From positions 558,001-622,000 of the forward strand of contig LJCX01000031.1 in the NCBI GenBank assembly GCA_001298545.1: a stretch of 64,000 bases of DNA, given 5' to 3'. Origin of the DNA: Actinobacteria bacterium OV320 (GTDB lineage Bacteria > Actinomycetota > Actinomycetes > Streptomycetales > Streptomycetaceae). Under the pieces are notes generated by a model. It was not told the origin of the DNA and ran no database searches. It saw only the letters and a program-made list of their open reading frames with translations. Within the stretch, counting starts at the first letter, position 1; every line of letters begins with the position of its first letter. The position numbers and the translations under genes were made by a program. Shown piece by piece: positions 10,275 through 17,533 of the stretch.

Positions 10275-10988
10275 GTGTCGTACCGGAAGCGAACCGCCGC
10301 GCTCGCGACTGCCGCGGCCCTGGCCGGCTCGGCGGTGGTGTGGATGGCCGCCCCCGCGGCCATGGCCGAGGTCGTGAACGTCAACTACGCCTGCAAGACG
10401 CCCATCGGCGACAAGAGCGCCGTGTCGCCCATCGACATCAAGGGCGTCAGGAGCGGCAGCGGCTACAAGATCACCATGTCCTGGCAGAAGGGCGTCTCGT
10501 CCAGTCCCGTCGAACTCGGCGCGGGCTCCATGAAGCCGAGCGCCACGATCAGACTGGGCGGCGCCGACAGCGGCACCCTCGAGGTCTCCGGCCCCGCGAA
10601 CCAGGCCGCGATCCCCGAGAACACCCCCATCAAGATCAACGACCTGAGCGGCACGTACACCCCGAAGAAGACCGGCAAGGTCACTTTCACGGCCGGCGTG
10701 CTCACCATCAAGGCGCTCGGGACGACCACCACCTGCACGCCCACCAACAACGCCGGCCCCTCGCTGACCCTCGACGTGACCGCGTCGGGCGGCGGGAGCA
10801 GCACGAGCGGCGGCAGCACGAGCGGTGGCGCCACGAGTGACGGCGGCTCCGGCGGCGGCCTCCCGCAGACCGGCCCCGAGGACTCCGCCATCGCCCTCGG
10901 CACCCTCGGCGGCACCGTGCTGCTCGCGGGCGCGGCGGGTGCCCTGTGGCTGACCCGGCGGGGCCGGACGGCACGCGTCCCCCGCTGA
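10275..10988 (+). CDS. Secreted LPQTG cell-wall-anchored protein, single repeat domain
   Basis: A 237-residue secreted surface protein. A signal peptide (Arg/Lys at 4-6, hydrophobic to Ala31) precedes one domain of about 130 residues that starts VVNVNYACKTPIG and ends TTTTCTPT, with two Cys (40 and 154) well placed for a disulfide. A Gly/Ser/Thr linker (172-195) leads to the sortase motif LPQTG at 196-200, a hydrophobic helix and an Arg-rich tail. The domain is plainly homologous to the second domain of the protein at 12,956. GTG start at 10275. First gene of a four-gene operon. I do not know the domain's function; family databases may list it as a domain of unknown function. Confidence 0.85.
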   Translation: MSYRKRTAALATAAALAGSAVVWMAAPAAMAEVVNVNYACKTPIGDKSAVSPIDIKGVRSGSGYKITMSWQKGVSSSPVELGAGSMKPSATIRLGGADSGTLEVSGPANQAAIPENTPIKINDLSGTYTPKKTGKVTFTAGVLTIKALGTTTTCTPTNNAGPSLTLDVTASGGGSSTSGGSTSGGATSDGGSGGGLPQTGPEDSAIALGTLGGTVLLAGAAGALWLTRRGRTARVPR

Positions 10989-11019
10989 CCGTCCCCTCGT
11001 ACGAGTGCTGGAGCCGCCG

Positions 11020-11856
11020 ATGCCGTACGCCGCCGCCCGTGCCCTGCTGCTGACCCTGTCGTTGCCGCTGCTGCTCGCGGCCACCCCGGCCACCTCCGGC
11101 GGCTGGTCGGTCGCGCCCTCCGGTGGGGGACGGCCGTCCTTCTACGCGGAGGGCACGCCCGGGGCGGTGCTCCAGGACACGCTCTCCGTGACCAACCGGG
11201 GCACGGGGCCGCTCACCGTACGGCTGCGCGCCTCCGGCGACGGGCTCCGGGTCGCCTTCGCCGAACAGGCCCTCCGCATCCCCGCCCGCACCCGCGCCGA
11301 GGTGCCCTTCACGGTGACGGTCCCGGCGGACGCGCCGCCCGGCGACCGCGCCGGCCGCCTCCTCGTACGGGACTCCACCGGCCGGGAGTCCGCCGTCCGG
11401 CTGCTGATCCGGGTCGGCGGCCCCGAGCTCGCCGCGCTGACCGTCGAGCACGTGGCCGTACGCGGCGACCGCATCACGTACGAGCTGGTCAACCGCGGCA
11501 CCACGGCCCTCGTCCCGCGGCTCGCCGTACACGCGGACGGCGTCCTCGGCGCCGTCCTGGACCGCGCCCCGCGCACCCTGCCCGTCCGGCTGCCCCCGGG
11601 GCGCCGCCTCACGCTCGACGAACCGTGGCCCGACCGTCCGGCCCTGGACGCCGTCACCGTCCGTCTCACGGTGACCGCGCCGGGCGCGGCGCGGGCCACC
11701 GGGCGGGCGTCGGCGCGGTTCGTGCCCTGGGGCGCGGCGGCGGGCACGGCGGCCGGCGCGCTGTCGGTCGCGGCGGCCGCGGTGGCCGTACGGCGACGCC
11801 GACGCGGAAGCGCGACGGCCACGAACCGGGCCGCGGCGACGGGAGCACCGACATGA
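11020..11856 (+). CDS. Membrane-anchored DUF916-like protein with Ig-like extracytoplasmic domain
   Basis: A 278-residue protein with an N-terminal signal peptide, an extracytoplasmic region rich in beta-strand patterns (FYAEGTPGAVLQDTLSV, VPFTVTVPADAPPGDRAG) and one C-terminal membrane helix (near 240-260) followed by an Arg-rich cytoplasmic tail. The arrangement and the alternating-strand sequence resemble the DUF916/WxL-protein-interacting family that accompanies surface proteins in Firmicutes; that link is inference from pattern, not alignment. The ATG at 11020 has TGGAG six bases upstream and is preferred over the GTG at 11005. It follows the LPQTG gene by 31 bases and its stop overlaps the next start (ATGA). 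Confidence 0.75.
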   Translation: MPYAAARALLLTLSLPLLLAATPATSGGWSVAPSGGGRPSFYAEGTPGAVLQDTLSVTNRGTGPLTVRLRASGDGLRVAFAEQALRIPARTRAEVPFTVTVPADAPPGDRAGRLLVRDSTGRESAVRLLIRVGGPELAALTVEHVAVRGDRITYELVNRGTTALVPRLAVHADGVLGAVLDRAPRTLPVRLPPGRRLTLDEPWPDRPALDAVTVRLTVTAPGAARATGRASARFVPWGAAAGTAAGALSVAAAAVAVRRRRRGSATATNRAAATGAPT

Positions 11857-12959
11857 CAGGCAAGCCCCGGATCACGGCGCTGGCGTTGGCCCTGCTGCTG
11901 ATGCTGCTCACGCTCGCGCTGCCCTCGGCCGGCCCGGCCGCCGCCGCGCAGGGCAAGCCGGCCGTCACCCTCTCGACGGCGCAGGCGGGCACGGGCGGTT
12001 CGATCACCGTCAACGGGACCGGCTGGCGGTCGCGCACGCTGCTGATGCTGCTGATCTGCGGGCAGGCGACACCGGCCCGGGGGGTGCTCGGCGGCACCAA
12101 CTCCTGTGCCAACGCCGACGGCCGCGCCGTCACCACCGACGCCGACGGCCGTTTCAGCCGGGCCCTGCCGGTGACCGAGCCGCCGGTGCCGTGCCCCTGC
12201 GTGGTGCACGTGGCCACCGCGACCGGAGCGAAGGCGCAGGCCGACGCGGTGTTCCAGGTGGCCGGGCACCCGGTCGAACCGCTTCCCGCGCAGACGGCCG
12301 GCGGACGCCTTTCCGTGCTCAGCGACACCCGGCTCGACGGCTCCGGCTCGCTGCTGACCTGGTTCGGCGCGCCGCCCTCCCGCACCCTGGCCTTCACCGT
12401 CGGCAACGTGGGCACCGCGGCCGTCGAGAACCCCGTCTTCCAGGTCGGCACCGCCCATGGGGTGTTCGCCCCGCAGTGGGACGAGCGGCAGTGGCACGGC
12501 ACGCTCGGCCCCGGCGAGAAGGCCCGCGTCGAACTGCCCGTCGAACTCACCGCCGGCGCCCACGGCGACTACACCGTCTCCCTCGAGTACGGCGGGAAGG
12601 TCCTCGCCGAACAGCCGTGGGGGGTGGGCCGCCCCTGGGGCGTGACCCTGTTCTGGATCCTGCTCTGCCTGGTGGTGCCGGCGGCGGTCTTCCGCATCGG
12701 GATGGCGGTGGTGGACCGGGTACGCCCGCGCCACGCCGCCCGACGGCCCTCACCCGCCCCCGGGCACGGACGCGCGCGCAGGCGCAGGACGGCGATCGCG
12801 TTCCCGGGAACCGAGCCACCCCCCACCCCGAACACGACCCTGCCGTGGTTCACCCCGGACACCGGTCCGGGCCCGGCGGGCCGGCTCTCCGCACCGCACG
12901 AAGACCATCCGACGAGTCCCACGACTCCCACGACTCCCGGCAGGAAGGGATCCACGTGA
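11853..12959 (+). CDS. Secreted membrane-anchored protein of the surface operon
   Basis: A 368-residue protein with a strong signal peptide (LALALLLMLLTLALP), an extracytoplasmic beta-rich part with a neocarzinostatin-like opening (KPAVTLSTAQAGTGGSITVNGTGW) and several Cys (ICG, SCA, CPC), then a second beta domain (FTVGNVGTAAVENPVF), a membrane helix near 283-305 (VTLFWILLCLVVPAAVF) and a disordered cytoplasmic tail rich in Pro and Arg. It is translationally coupled to both neighbours: ATGA overlap upstream and GTGA overlap downstream. I do not recognise a specific function; topology and coupling suggest it works with the LPQTG and LAETG proteins at the cell surface. Confidence 0.75.
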   Translation: MTGKPRITALALALLLMLLTLALPSAGPAAAAQGKPAVTLSTAQAGTGGSITVNGTGWRSRTLLMLLICGQATPARGVLGGTNSCANADGRAVTTDADGRFSRALPVTEPPVPCPCVVHVATATGAKAQADAVFQVAGHPVEPLPAQTAGGRLSVLSDTRLDGSGSLLTWFGAPPSRTLAFTVGNVGTAAVENPVFQVGTAHGVFAPQWDERQWHGTLGPGEKARVELPVELTAGAHGDYTVSLEYGGKVLAEQPWGVGRPWGVTLFWILLCLVVPAAVFRIGMAVVDRVRPRHAARRPSPAPGHGRARRRRTAIAFPGTEPPPTPNTTLPWFTPDTGPGPAGRLSAPHEDHPTSPTTPTTPGRKGST

Positions 12960-14299
12960 GTGAGAGAGCCGTATCACCTGACCGTGCGCCCGCGCGGAAG
13001 CGAGCGGCAGCGGCGGGCGCCGCCGTCCTGTTGACCGGGGCGGCCGTCCTGCTGGGCGTGAGCGCCGGGCAGGCGCAGGCCGCCGAGGTGGCCTACGCCA
13101 CCAAGTGCGTTCCGCCCTCGGGCATCGGTCTGCCCGACGTCAACGGCACCACCAAGGTCGAGATCACCGCACCGGCGACGGCGAAGGTCGGCGACACCGT
13201 CGACGTCGTCTGGAAGTTCACCCAGGCCGCGTCGAAGAACCCCGACATCATCGACCTGCCCGCGAACTCGGTCCAGCCGTCCGGCACCCTCAAGGCGGCC
13301 GGCGCGCAGACCGCCGACATCGCGATGCAGGGGCCGCGCGAGAACCCGGCGATCCCCAAGGGCGGCGCGATGACGCTGTCCGACATGAAGGGCACGCTGA
13401 AGCTGACGGCGGCCGGACAGGTGACGCTGACCCCGGACGCGTACGTCGTCAACGCGCTGTCCACGGACACCAAGTGCGCGCCGACGGAGGCCGTCCAGCC
13501 GGCGGCGACCATCACCGTGACGGCGGGGGAGGGGAGTTCGGGTTCCGGCTCGGGCTCGGCCTCGCCGAGTACGTCCCCCGACCCCTCGCAGAGCCAGAGC
13601 CAGTCGCCCTCGGCGAGCGCGTCCGGCACGCCCAGCACCTCCCCTTCGGCGTCCGAGAGCGGCGGTGACGGCGGCCCGACCGACTTCACCGGCAAGGTCG
13701 TCGACATCCCCTACACCTGCCAGTCACCGATCGGCGAGAAGAAGGCGACCTCGCCGATCCAGATCAACGCCAAGAAGAGCGGCGGGAGTTACGACCTCAC
13801 CGTGCAGTTCAAGAAATCGGTCATGGACAGCCCGATCGACATCCCGGCCGGCAAGGTGAAGCCGACCATGCAGATCGTGCTGGGCGGCGCGGACGAGGGC
13901 TCGGTCACGGTGGAGGGCCCGCTGAACTCCGAGCCCATCCCGCAGAACCAACCGATCGAGATCCCGGACCTCACGGGCGTCTACAAGCCCGGCGCGACCG
14001 GAGAGTCCACGCTCTCCCCGGGGGTCCTCACGATCGAGGCCATGGGCACGACCACCACCTGCACCCCGGACAGCACGGCCGTCTCCCTGACGCTGGACAC
14101 CGCGGAACAGGCGAGCGGCGCCTCCGGGGGCAGTGGCTCCTCGTCGTCCTCGGGCGGGTCCACGTCGACGAGCGGCGGCCTCGCCGAGACGGGCTCCGGC
14201 GATCACGGCACCCTGAAGGCGCTGGGCCTGGTCGCGGGTACGGCGATCCTGCTGGGCGGCGCGGTGTTCACGTTCATGCCCAGGAGAAGGGCGAGCTGA
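12956..14299 (+). CDS. Secreted LAETG cell-wall-anchored protein with two repeat domains
   Basis: A 447-residue surface protein. Signal peptide to about residue 42, domain 1 from EVAYATKCVPP to TKCAPTE, a Ser/Pro/Glu linker of about 50 residues (SQSQSPSASASG), domain 2 from VVDIPYTCQSPIGE to TTTTCTPD, a Gly/Ser/Thr linker, then LAETG at 409-413, a hydrophobic helix and a basic tail. LAXTG is the motif used by class E sortases of Streptomyces, as on the long chaplins. Domain 2 is a close paralogue of the domain in the gene at 10,275; domain 1 is a distant one with the same spacing of two Cys. GTG start overlaps the previous stop, with an AGGAAGGGA site. Last gene of the operon. Confidence 0.85.
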   Translation: MSERAVSPDRAPARKRAAAAGAAVLLTGAAVLLGVSAGQAQAAEVAYATKCVPPSGIGLPDVNGTTKVEITAPATAKVGDTVDVVWKFTQAASKNPDIIDLPANSVQPSGTLKAAGAQTADIAMQGPRENPAIPKGGAMTLSDMKGTLKLTAAGQVTLTPDAYVVNALSTDTKCAPTEAVQPAATITVTAGEGSSGSGSGSASPSTSPDPSQSQSQSPSASASGTPSTSPSASESGGDGGPTDFTGKVVDIPYTCQSPIGEKKATSPIQINAKKSGGSYDLTVQFKKSVMDSPIDIPAGKVKPTMQIVLGGADEGSVTVEGPLNSEPIPQNQPIEIPDLTGVYKPGATGESTLSPGVLTIEAMGTTTTCTPDSTAVSLTLDTAEQASGASGGSGSSSSSGGSTSTSGGLAETGSGDHGTLKALGLVAGTAILLGGAVFTFMPRRRAS

Positions 14300-14332
14300 G
14301 CCGCGCGGGGCTGCAACGACGGTAGGCCGCAA

Positions 14333-14377
14333 CGTCGGAGGGCCGCCGTACCACGTGGGTACGGCGGCCCTCCGACG
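14333..14377. terminator. Strong bidirectional terminator hairpin
   Basis: Perfect 20-base inverted repeat (14333-14352 pairs with 14358-14377) with a 5-base loop ACGTG. It sits between the convergent surface operon and the peptide transporter gene and should end both transcripts. Confidence 0.85.
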
Positions 14378-14393
14378 AGCGGGGGAGCGGACG

Positions 14394-15890
14394 TCAGTGG
14401 ACGTCGCCCATGAGCCCCTTGACCTTCTTGCGGTACATCCACACCGCCACACCGGCGATGACGGCGAGCACCGCCTCGAGGGCCACTATGCCCGTCTTGT
14501 TGAGGTCGACGCCGGCGATGGACAGCAGGCCGGTCGTGGCGTCACCGGCGGTGACGGCCAGGAACCAGACGCCCATCATCTGCGAGGCGTACTTCGCGGG
14601 AGCCATCTTCGTGGTGACCGACAGGCCGACCGGGGAGAGGGTCAGCTCGCCGACGGTCTGCACGAAGTAGATCGCCGCCAGCCACAGCGCGGCCGCCTTG
14701 TGACCGCCCTCGGCGATCGACAGCGGGGCCAGGAAGAGGAAGAAGGACGCGCCGACCAGGACGAGACCCATCGCGAACTTCGTCGCGGTGCTCGGCTCCT
14801 TGCCGCGCCGGGCCAGGGCCAGCCAGGCCCAGGCGAAGAGCGGGGCCAGGGCCATGATCAGGACCGGGTTGACCGACTGGTACCAGGAGACGGGGAAGTC
14901 CCAGCCGAGGACGCTGTTCTTCGCGGAGGAGTCGGCGAACAGGGACAGCGTCGAGCCGCCCTGGTCGTAGATCATCCAGAACACGGCGGCGGCGACGAAG
15001 AACCAGATGTACGCGGTCAGCTTGGACTGCTCGGCGCGGTCCAGCTCCTTGTCGCGCTTCATCCGGGCGATGACGAGGACCGGGATGACCAGACCGGCGA
15101 CGGTGATCGGGACCAGCAGCCAGTTCAGCGTGTAGACGCCGGAGACACCGACGACGGCGTAGAAGACGATCGCGACGGCCGCCCAGAACGCGGCCTTCCG
15201 CAGGGTGGCCGCCTTCTCCTGCGCGGACAGCGGCGTGGGGACGACGTCCGAGCGGGAGCTCAGGTGGCGGCTGCCGAGCAGGAACTGGGCGAGGCCCAGA
15301 CCCATGCCGAGCGCGGCCAGCGCGAAGCCCAGGTGCCAGTTGACGTTCTCACCGACGGTGCCGATGATCAGCGGCGCGGCGAACGCGCCCACGTTGATGC
15401 CGATGTAGAAGAGCGTGAAGCCACCGTCGCGGCGCGGGTCGTCGGGCCCGTCGTAGAGGTGGCCGACCATCGTCGAGATGTTGGCCTTGAGCAGGCCGGA
15501 GCCGATGGCGACCAGGCCGAGGCCCCCGTAGAAGGTGCCGGCGTTCGGCAGCGCGAGGGTCAGATGGCCGAGCATGATGATCGCGCCGGCGACGGCGACG
15601 GTCTTGCGGGGGCCGAGCACGCGGTCCGCGAACCAGCCGCCGGGCAGGGCGAGCAGGTACACGAGCGACAGATAGACCGAGTAGATCGCGGTCGCGGTCG
15701 CGGCGCTGAGGTGCAGGCCGCCGGGAGCGACCAGGTACAGCGGGAGCAGGGCCCTCATGCCGTAGTAGGAGAAACGCTCCCACATCTCGGTCATGAAGAG
15801 AGTGGCCAGTCCGCGGGGGTGGCCGAAGAAGGTCTTCCCGGAGCCGGGTGTGCCCGGGCGGACCGAGTCCTTCGTCAGGCTGGACGCCAT
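14394..15890 (-). CDS. POT/PTR-family proton-dependent peptide transporter
   Basis: A 498-residue membrane protein of the proton-coupled oligopeptide transporter branch of the major facilitator superfamily, probably importing di- and tripeptides. The family signature MTEMWERFSYYGMRALLPLYL (the ExxERFxYYG motif) lies in helix 1; about 14 hydrophobic segments follow, with FYIGINVGAF in helix 5 and LTLSPVGLSV late. The ATG at 15890 (MASSLTKDS) has AAGGA upstream; the frame stays open to 16115 but the extra 75 residues are Arg/Pro-rich and not family-like. Its promoter must lie in the disturbed region to the right (see 16,020-16,360), so its regulation cannot be read. Confidence 0.92.
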   Translation of the reverse strand: MASSLTKDSVRPGTPGSGKTFFGHPRGLATLFMTEMWERFSYYGMRALLPLYLVAPGGLHLSAATATAIYSVYLSLVYLLALPGGWFADRVLGPRKTVAVAGAIIMLGHLTLALPNAGTFYGGLGLVAIGSGLLKANISTMVGHLYDGPDDPRRDGGFTLFYIGINVGAFAAPLIIGTVGENVNWHLGFALAALGMGLGLAQFLLGSRHLSSRSDVVPTPLSAQEKAATLRKAAFWAAVAIVFYAVVGVSGVYTLNWLLVPITVAGLVIPVLVIARMKRDKELDRAEQSKLTAYIWFFVAAAVFWMIYDQGGSTLSLFADSSAKNSVLGWDFPVSWYQSVNPVLIMALAPLFAWAWLALARRGKEPSTATKFAMGLVLVGASFFLFLAPLSIAEGGHKAAALWLAAIYFVQTVGELTLSPVGLSVTTKMAPAKYASQMMGVWFLAVTAGDATTGLLSIAGVDLNKTGIVALEAVLAVIAGVAVWMYRKKVKGLMGDVH

Positions 15891-16022
15891 GTCGTTCCTT
15901 GCTGCTCGGGACGCGCGCCGCAGTGGAGCGTTGCGCGCCCGGTGGGGGGCGGCCGGCACCGGCGGACCGCGTCGTCCACCCCCACGCCCCGGGGGAATCC
16001 GCTCCGGGTCTCGGAGCGGCGG

Positions 16023-16143
16023 ACGGCGACCACCGGGATCCACGCCCCCCTCCAGTCGGGGGGCCCGCCCCCAGGCCATTCTTTTGAGGGCCGCGGGGGA
16101 CCGGCCCGCCCCCAAAAGAAAGCCCCGACGTCGAGACGACCGC
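16023..16143. repeat. Imperfect 121-base direct repeat, copy A
   Basis: Aligns with 16236-16356 over its whole length at roughly 85% identity by eye. Both copies begin with ACGGCGACCACCG and end with GACGTCGAG..CGACCGCC. Within each copy, CTTTTG...CAAAAG (A) corresponds to CCTTTG...CAAAGG (B), a compensatory change that suggests a conserved hairpin. Confidence 0.6.
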
Positions 16144-16219
16144 CCACTCGGTAGTTGAGTGTGACGACGATCATATCGCCGTCGCGGGAGAGGCGGCTGC
16201 CGTCATAGGCCGGATCGTC
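16142..16219 (-). pseudogene. Fragment of a type-B carboxylesterase gene
   Basis: Read on the minus strand, 26 codons give DDPAYDGSRLSRDGD followed by MIVVTLNYRVG, the strand-and-turn segment typical of carboxylesterase type B (para-nitrobenzyl esterase) proteins, where PAYDGSRLARDGDVVVVTLNYRVG is common. Nothing else of the enzyme (no GESAG nucleophile motif) is nearby. One end abuts the adapter and A-run at 16,222-16,253, so the fragment may have been joined here by a chimeric read rather than by evolution. Confidence 0.5.
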
Positions 16220-16222
16220 GAT

Positions 16223-16253
16223 ATTTTTTAATGATACGGCGACCACCGAGATC
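16223..16253. other. Illumina P5 adapter sequence with adjoining T run (contamination)
   Basis: Bases 16230-16253 read AATGATACGGCGACCACCGAGATC, identical over 24 bases to the 5' part of the Illumina P5 adapter, and are preceded by a short T run, the reverse complement of adapter followed by A as seen in read-through. An open frame from 16231 begins MIRRPPRST, a well-known artefact peptide of this adapter. Confidence 0.85.
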
Positions 16254-16356
16254 CACGCCCCCATCGAGTCGGGGGCCCGGCCACAGGTCATTCCTTTGGA
16301 GGCCGGCGGGGACCGGGCCGCACACAAAGGAGACCCTCGACGTCGAGCCGACCGCC
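16236..16356. repeat. Imperfect 121-base direct repeat, copy B
   Basis: Second copy of the element described at 16023-16143; its first 18 bases coincide with the end of the adapter match, so its left boundary is unreliable. Confidence 0.55.
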
Positions 16357-16631
16357 GAAGGTCCGTGCGTGCTACAGGCGTTACTTCACCATACGGCAGC
16401 ACAACGCCTGATATGGAAGGACTTGAGACACGGATCACAGGTGATCAAGGAACCGTGGGCGAGGTTTCGAAGGTCTCCACCAGGATGCCATCCACCGACC
16501 GTAGGTCCGTACCAAGATCGACGGGGGGACGGCCGGCCGCTCGGCACGTCGACTGTCCGGCATGTCCGTGAGTAAGAAACAGCTGGGCGATCACACTTCG
16601 GCCGCCGCCCGGCGCGGACTACCATCAGCTC

Positions 16632-17309
16632 ATGACCCGTGTACTGCTCGCCGAGGACGACGCGTCCATCTCGGAGCCGCTGGCCCGCGCTCTGCGCCGG
16701 GAAGGTTACGAGGTCGAGGTGCGTGAGGACGGCCCCACCGCGCTCGACGCCGGAATGCAGGGCGGCGTCGACCTGGTCGTGCTCGACCTCGGGCTGCCCG
16801 GCATGGACGGTCTGGAGGTGGCCCGCCGACTGCGCTCGGAGGGCCACGCCATCCCGATCCTCATCCTGACCGCGCGCGCCGACGAGGTGGACACCGTCGT
16901 CGGTCTGGACGCGGGCGCCGACGACTACGTCACCAAGCCCTTCCGGCTCGCCGAGCTGCTGGCCCGGGTCCGGGCCCTGCTGCGGCGCGGCGCGTCCGAG
17001 CCCCAGCAGCCGCCCGCCACGCACGGCGTCCGCATCGACGTGGAGTCGCACCGCGCCTGGATGGGCGAGGAGGAACTCCAGCTCACGGCCAAGGAGTTCG
17101 ACCTGCTGCGGGTCCTCGTCCGGGACGCGGGCCGGGTCGTCACCCGCGACCAGCTGATGCGCGAGGTCTGGGACACCACCTGGTGGTCGTCGACCAAGAC
17201 CCTCGACATGCACATCTCCTGGCTGCGCAAGAAGCTCGGCGACGACGCGGCGAACCCCCGTTACATCGCCACCGTGCGGGGCGTCGGCTTCCGCTTCGAG
17301 AAGAGCTGA
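16632..17309 (+). CDS. OmpR/PhoB-family two-component response regulator
   Basis: A 225-residue regulator. The receiver domain (1-115) has the acidic pocket LAEDD (Asp 9-10), phosphoacceptor Asp52 in VVLDLGLPGMDG, Thr80 and Lys102 (TKPF). The C-terminal winged-helix DNA-binding domain (about 128-222) ends with the typical WLRKKLGDD and IATVRGVGFRFE. It is followed after 224 bases by a histidine kinase gene on the same strand, its evident partner. The signal is unknown. The upstream region contains a 14-base inverted repeat at 16433-16446 that might be an autoregulatory site. Confidence 0.93.
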   Translation: MTRVLLAEDDASISEPLARALRREGYEVEVREDGPTALDAGMQGGVDLVVLDLGLPGMDGLEVARRLRSEGHAIPILILTARADEVDTVVGLDAGADDYVTKPFRLAELLARVRALLRRGASEPQQPPATHGVRIDVESHRAWMGEEELQLTAKEFDLLRVLVRDAGRVVTRDQLMREVWDTTWWSSTKTLDMHISWLRKKLGDDAANPRYIATVRGVGFRFEKS

Positions 17310-17373
17310 ACGCTGCCGCGGGCTTGGCCGGTGTCTGCGCCTCGCCTCGCGTTGTCGGGTGCGGGTGGGTGGG

Positions 17374-17410
17374 GGCTGGTCGCGCAGTTCCCCGCGCCCC
17401 AGGGGGTTGC
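17374..17410. repeat. Streptomyces GC-rich interspersed repeat
   Basis: The segment TGGTCGCGCAGTTCCCCGCG followed by CCCCAGGGGG belongs to a short GC-rich motif I recognise from many Streptomyces intergenic regions. It lies between the response regulator and kinase genes and can form hairpins. Confidence 0.55.
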
Positions 17411-17533
17411 CCCGATCGGTCTCGGAGAGGCACCGCGCTCCGGCGGGGTGCCCCGGCCGAGGCCGGGCAGTTCCCCAGGTCCCTGAGGGGGGTGCCCGGA
17501 TCGGGCATTTGAAGTCACCGCTCGGAGGGTTTT

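Larger units (their letters stand above)
15891..16631. other. Disturbed intergenic region between the transporter and response regulator genes
   Basis: 740 bases without a credible intact gene. It holds two imperfect direct repeats (16023-16143 and 16236-16356), a piece of an esterase gene and an Illumina adapter sequence. From about 16,360 to 16,631 the sequence looks normal and includes the 14-base inverted repeat GATCACAGGTGATC at 16433-16446, a possible operator 186 bases upstream of the response-regulator start. I could not identify promoters for either flanking gene. Confidence 0.6.

Noticed and set aside
16231..16575. Plus-strand frame beginning MIRRPPRST
   Set aside because: It is the known translation artefact of the Illumina P5 adapter, not a gene.
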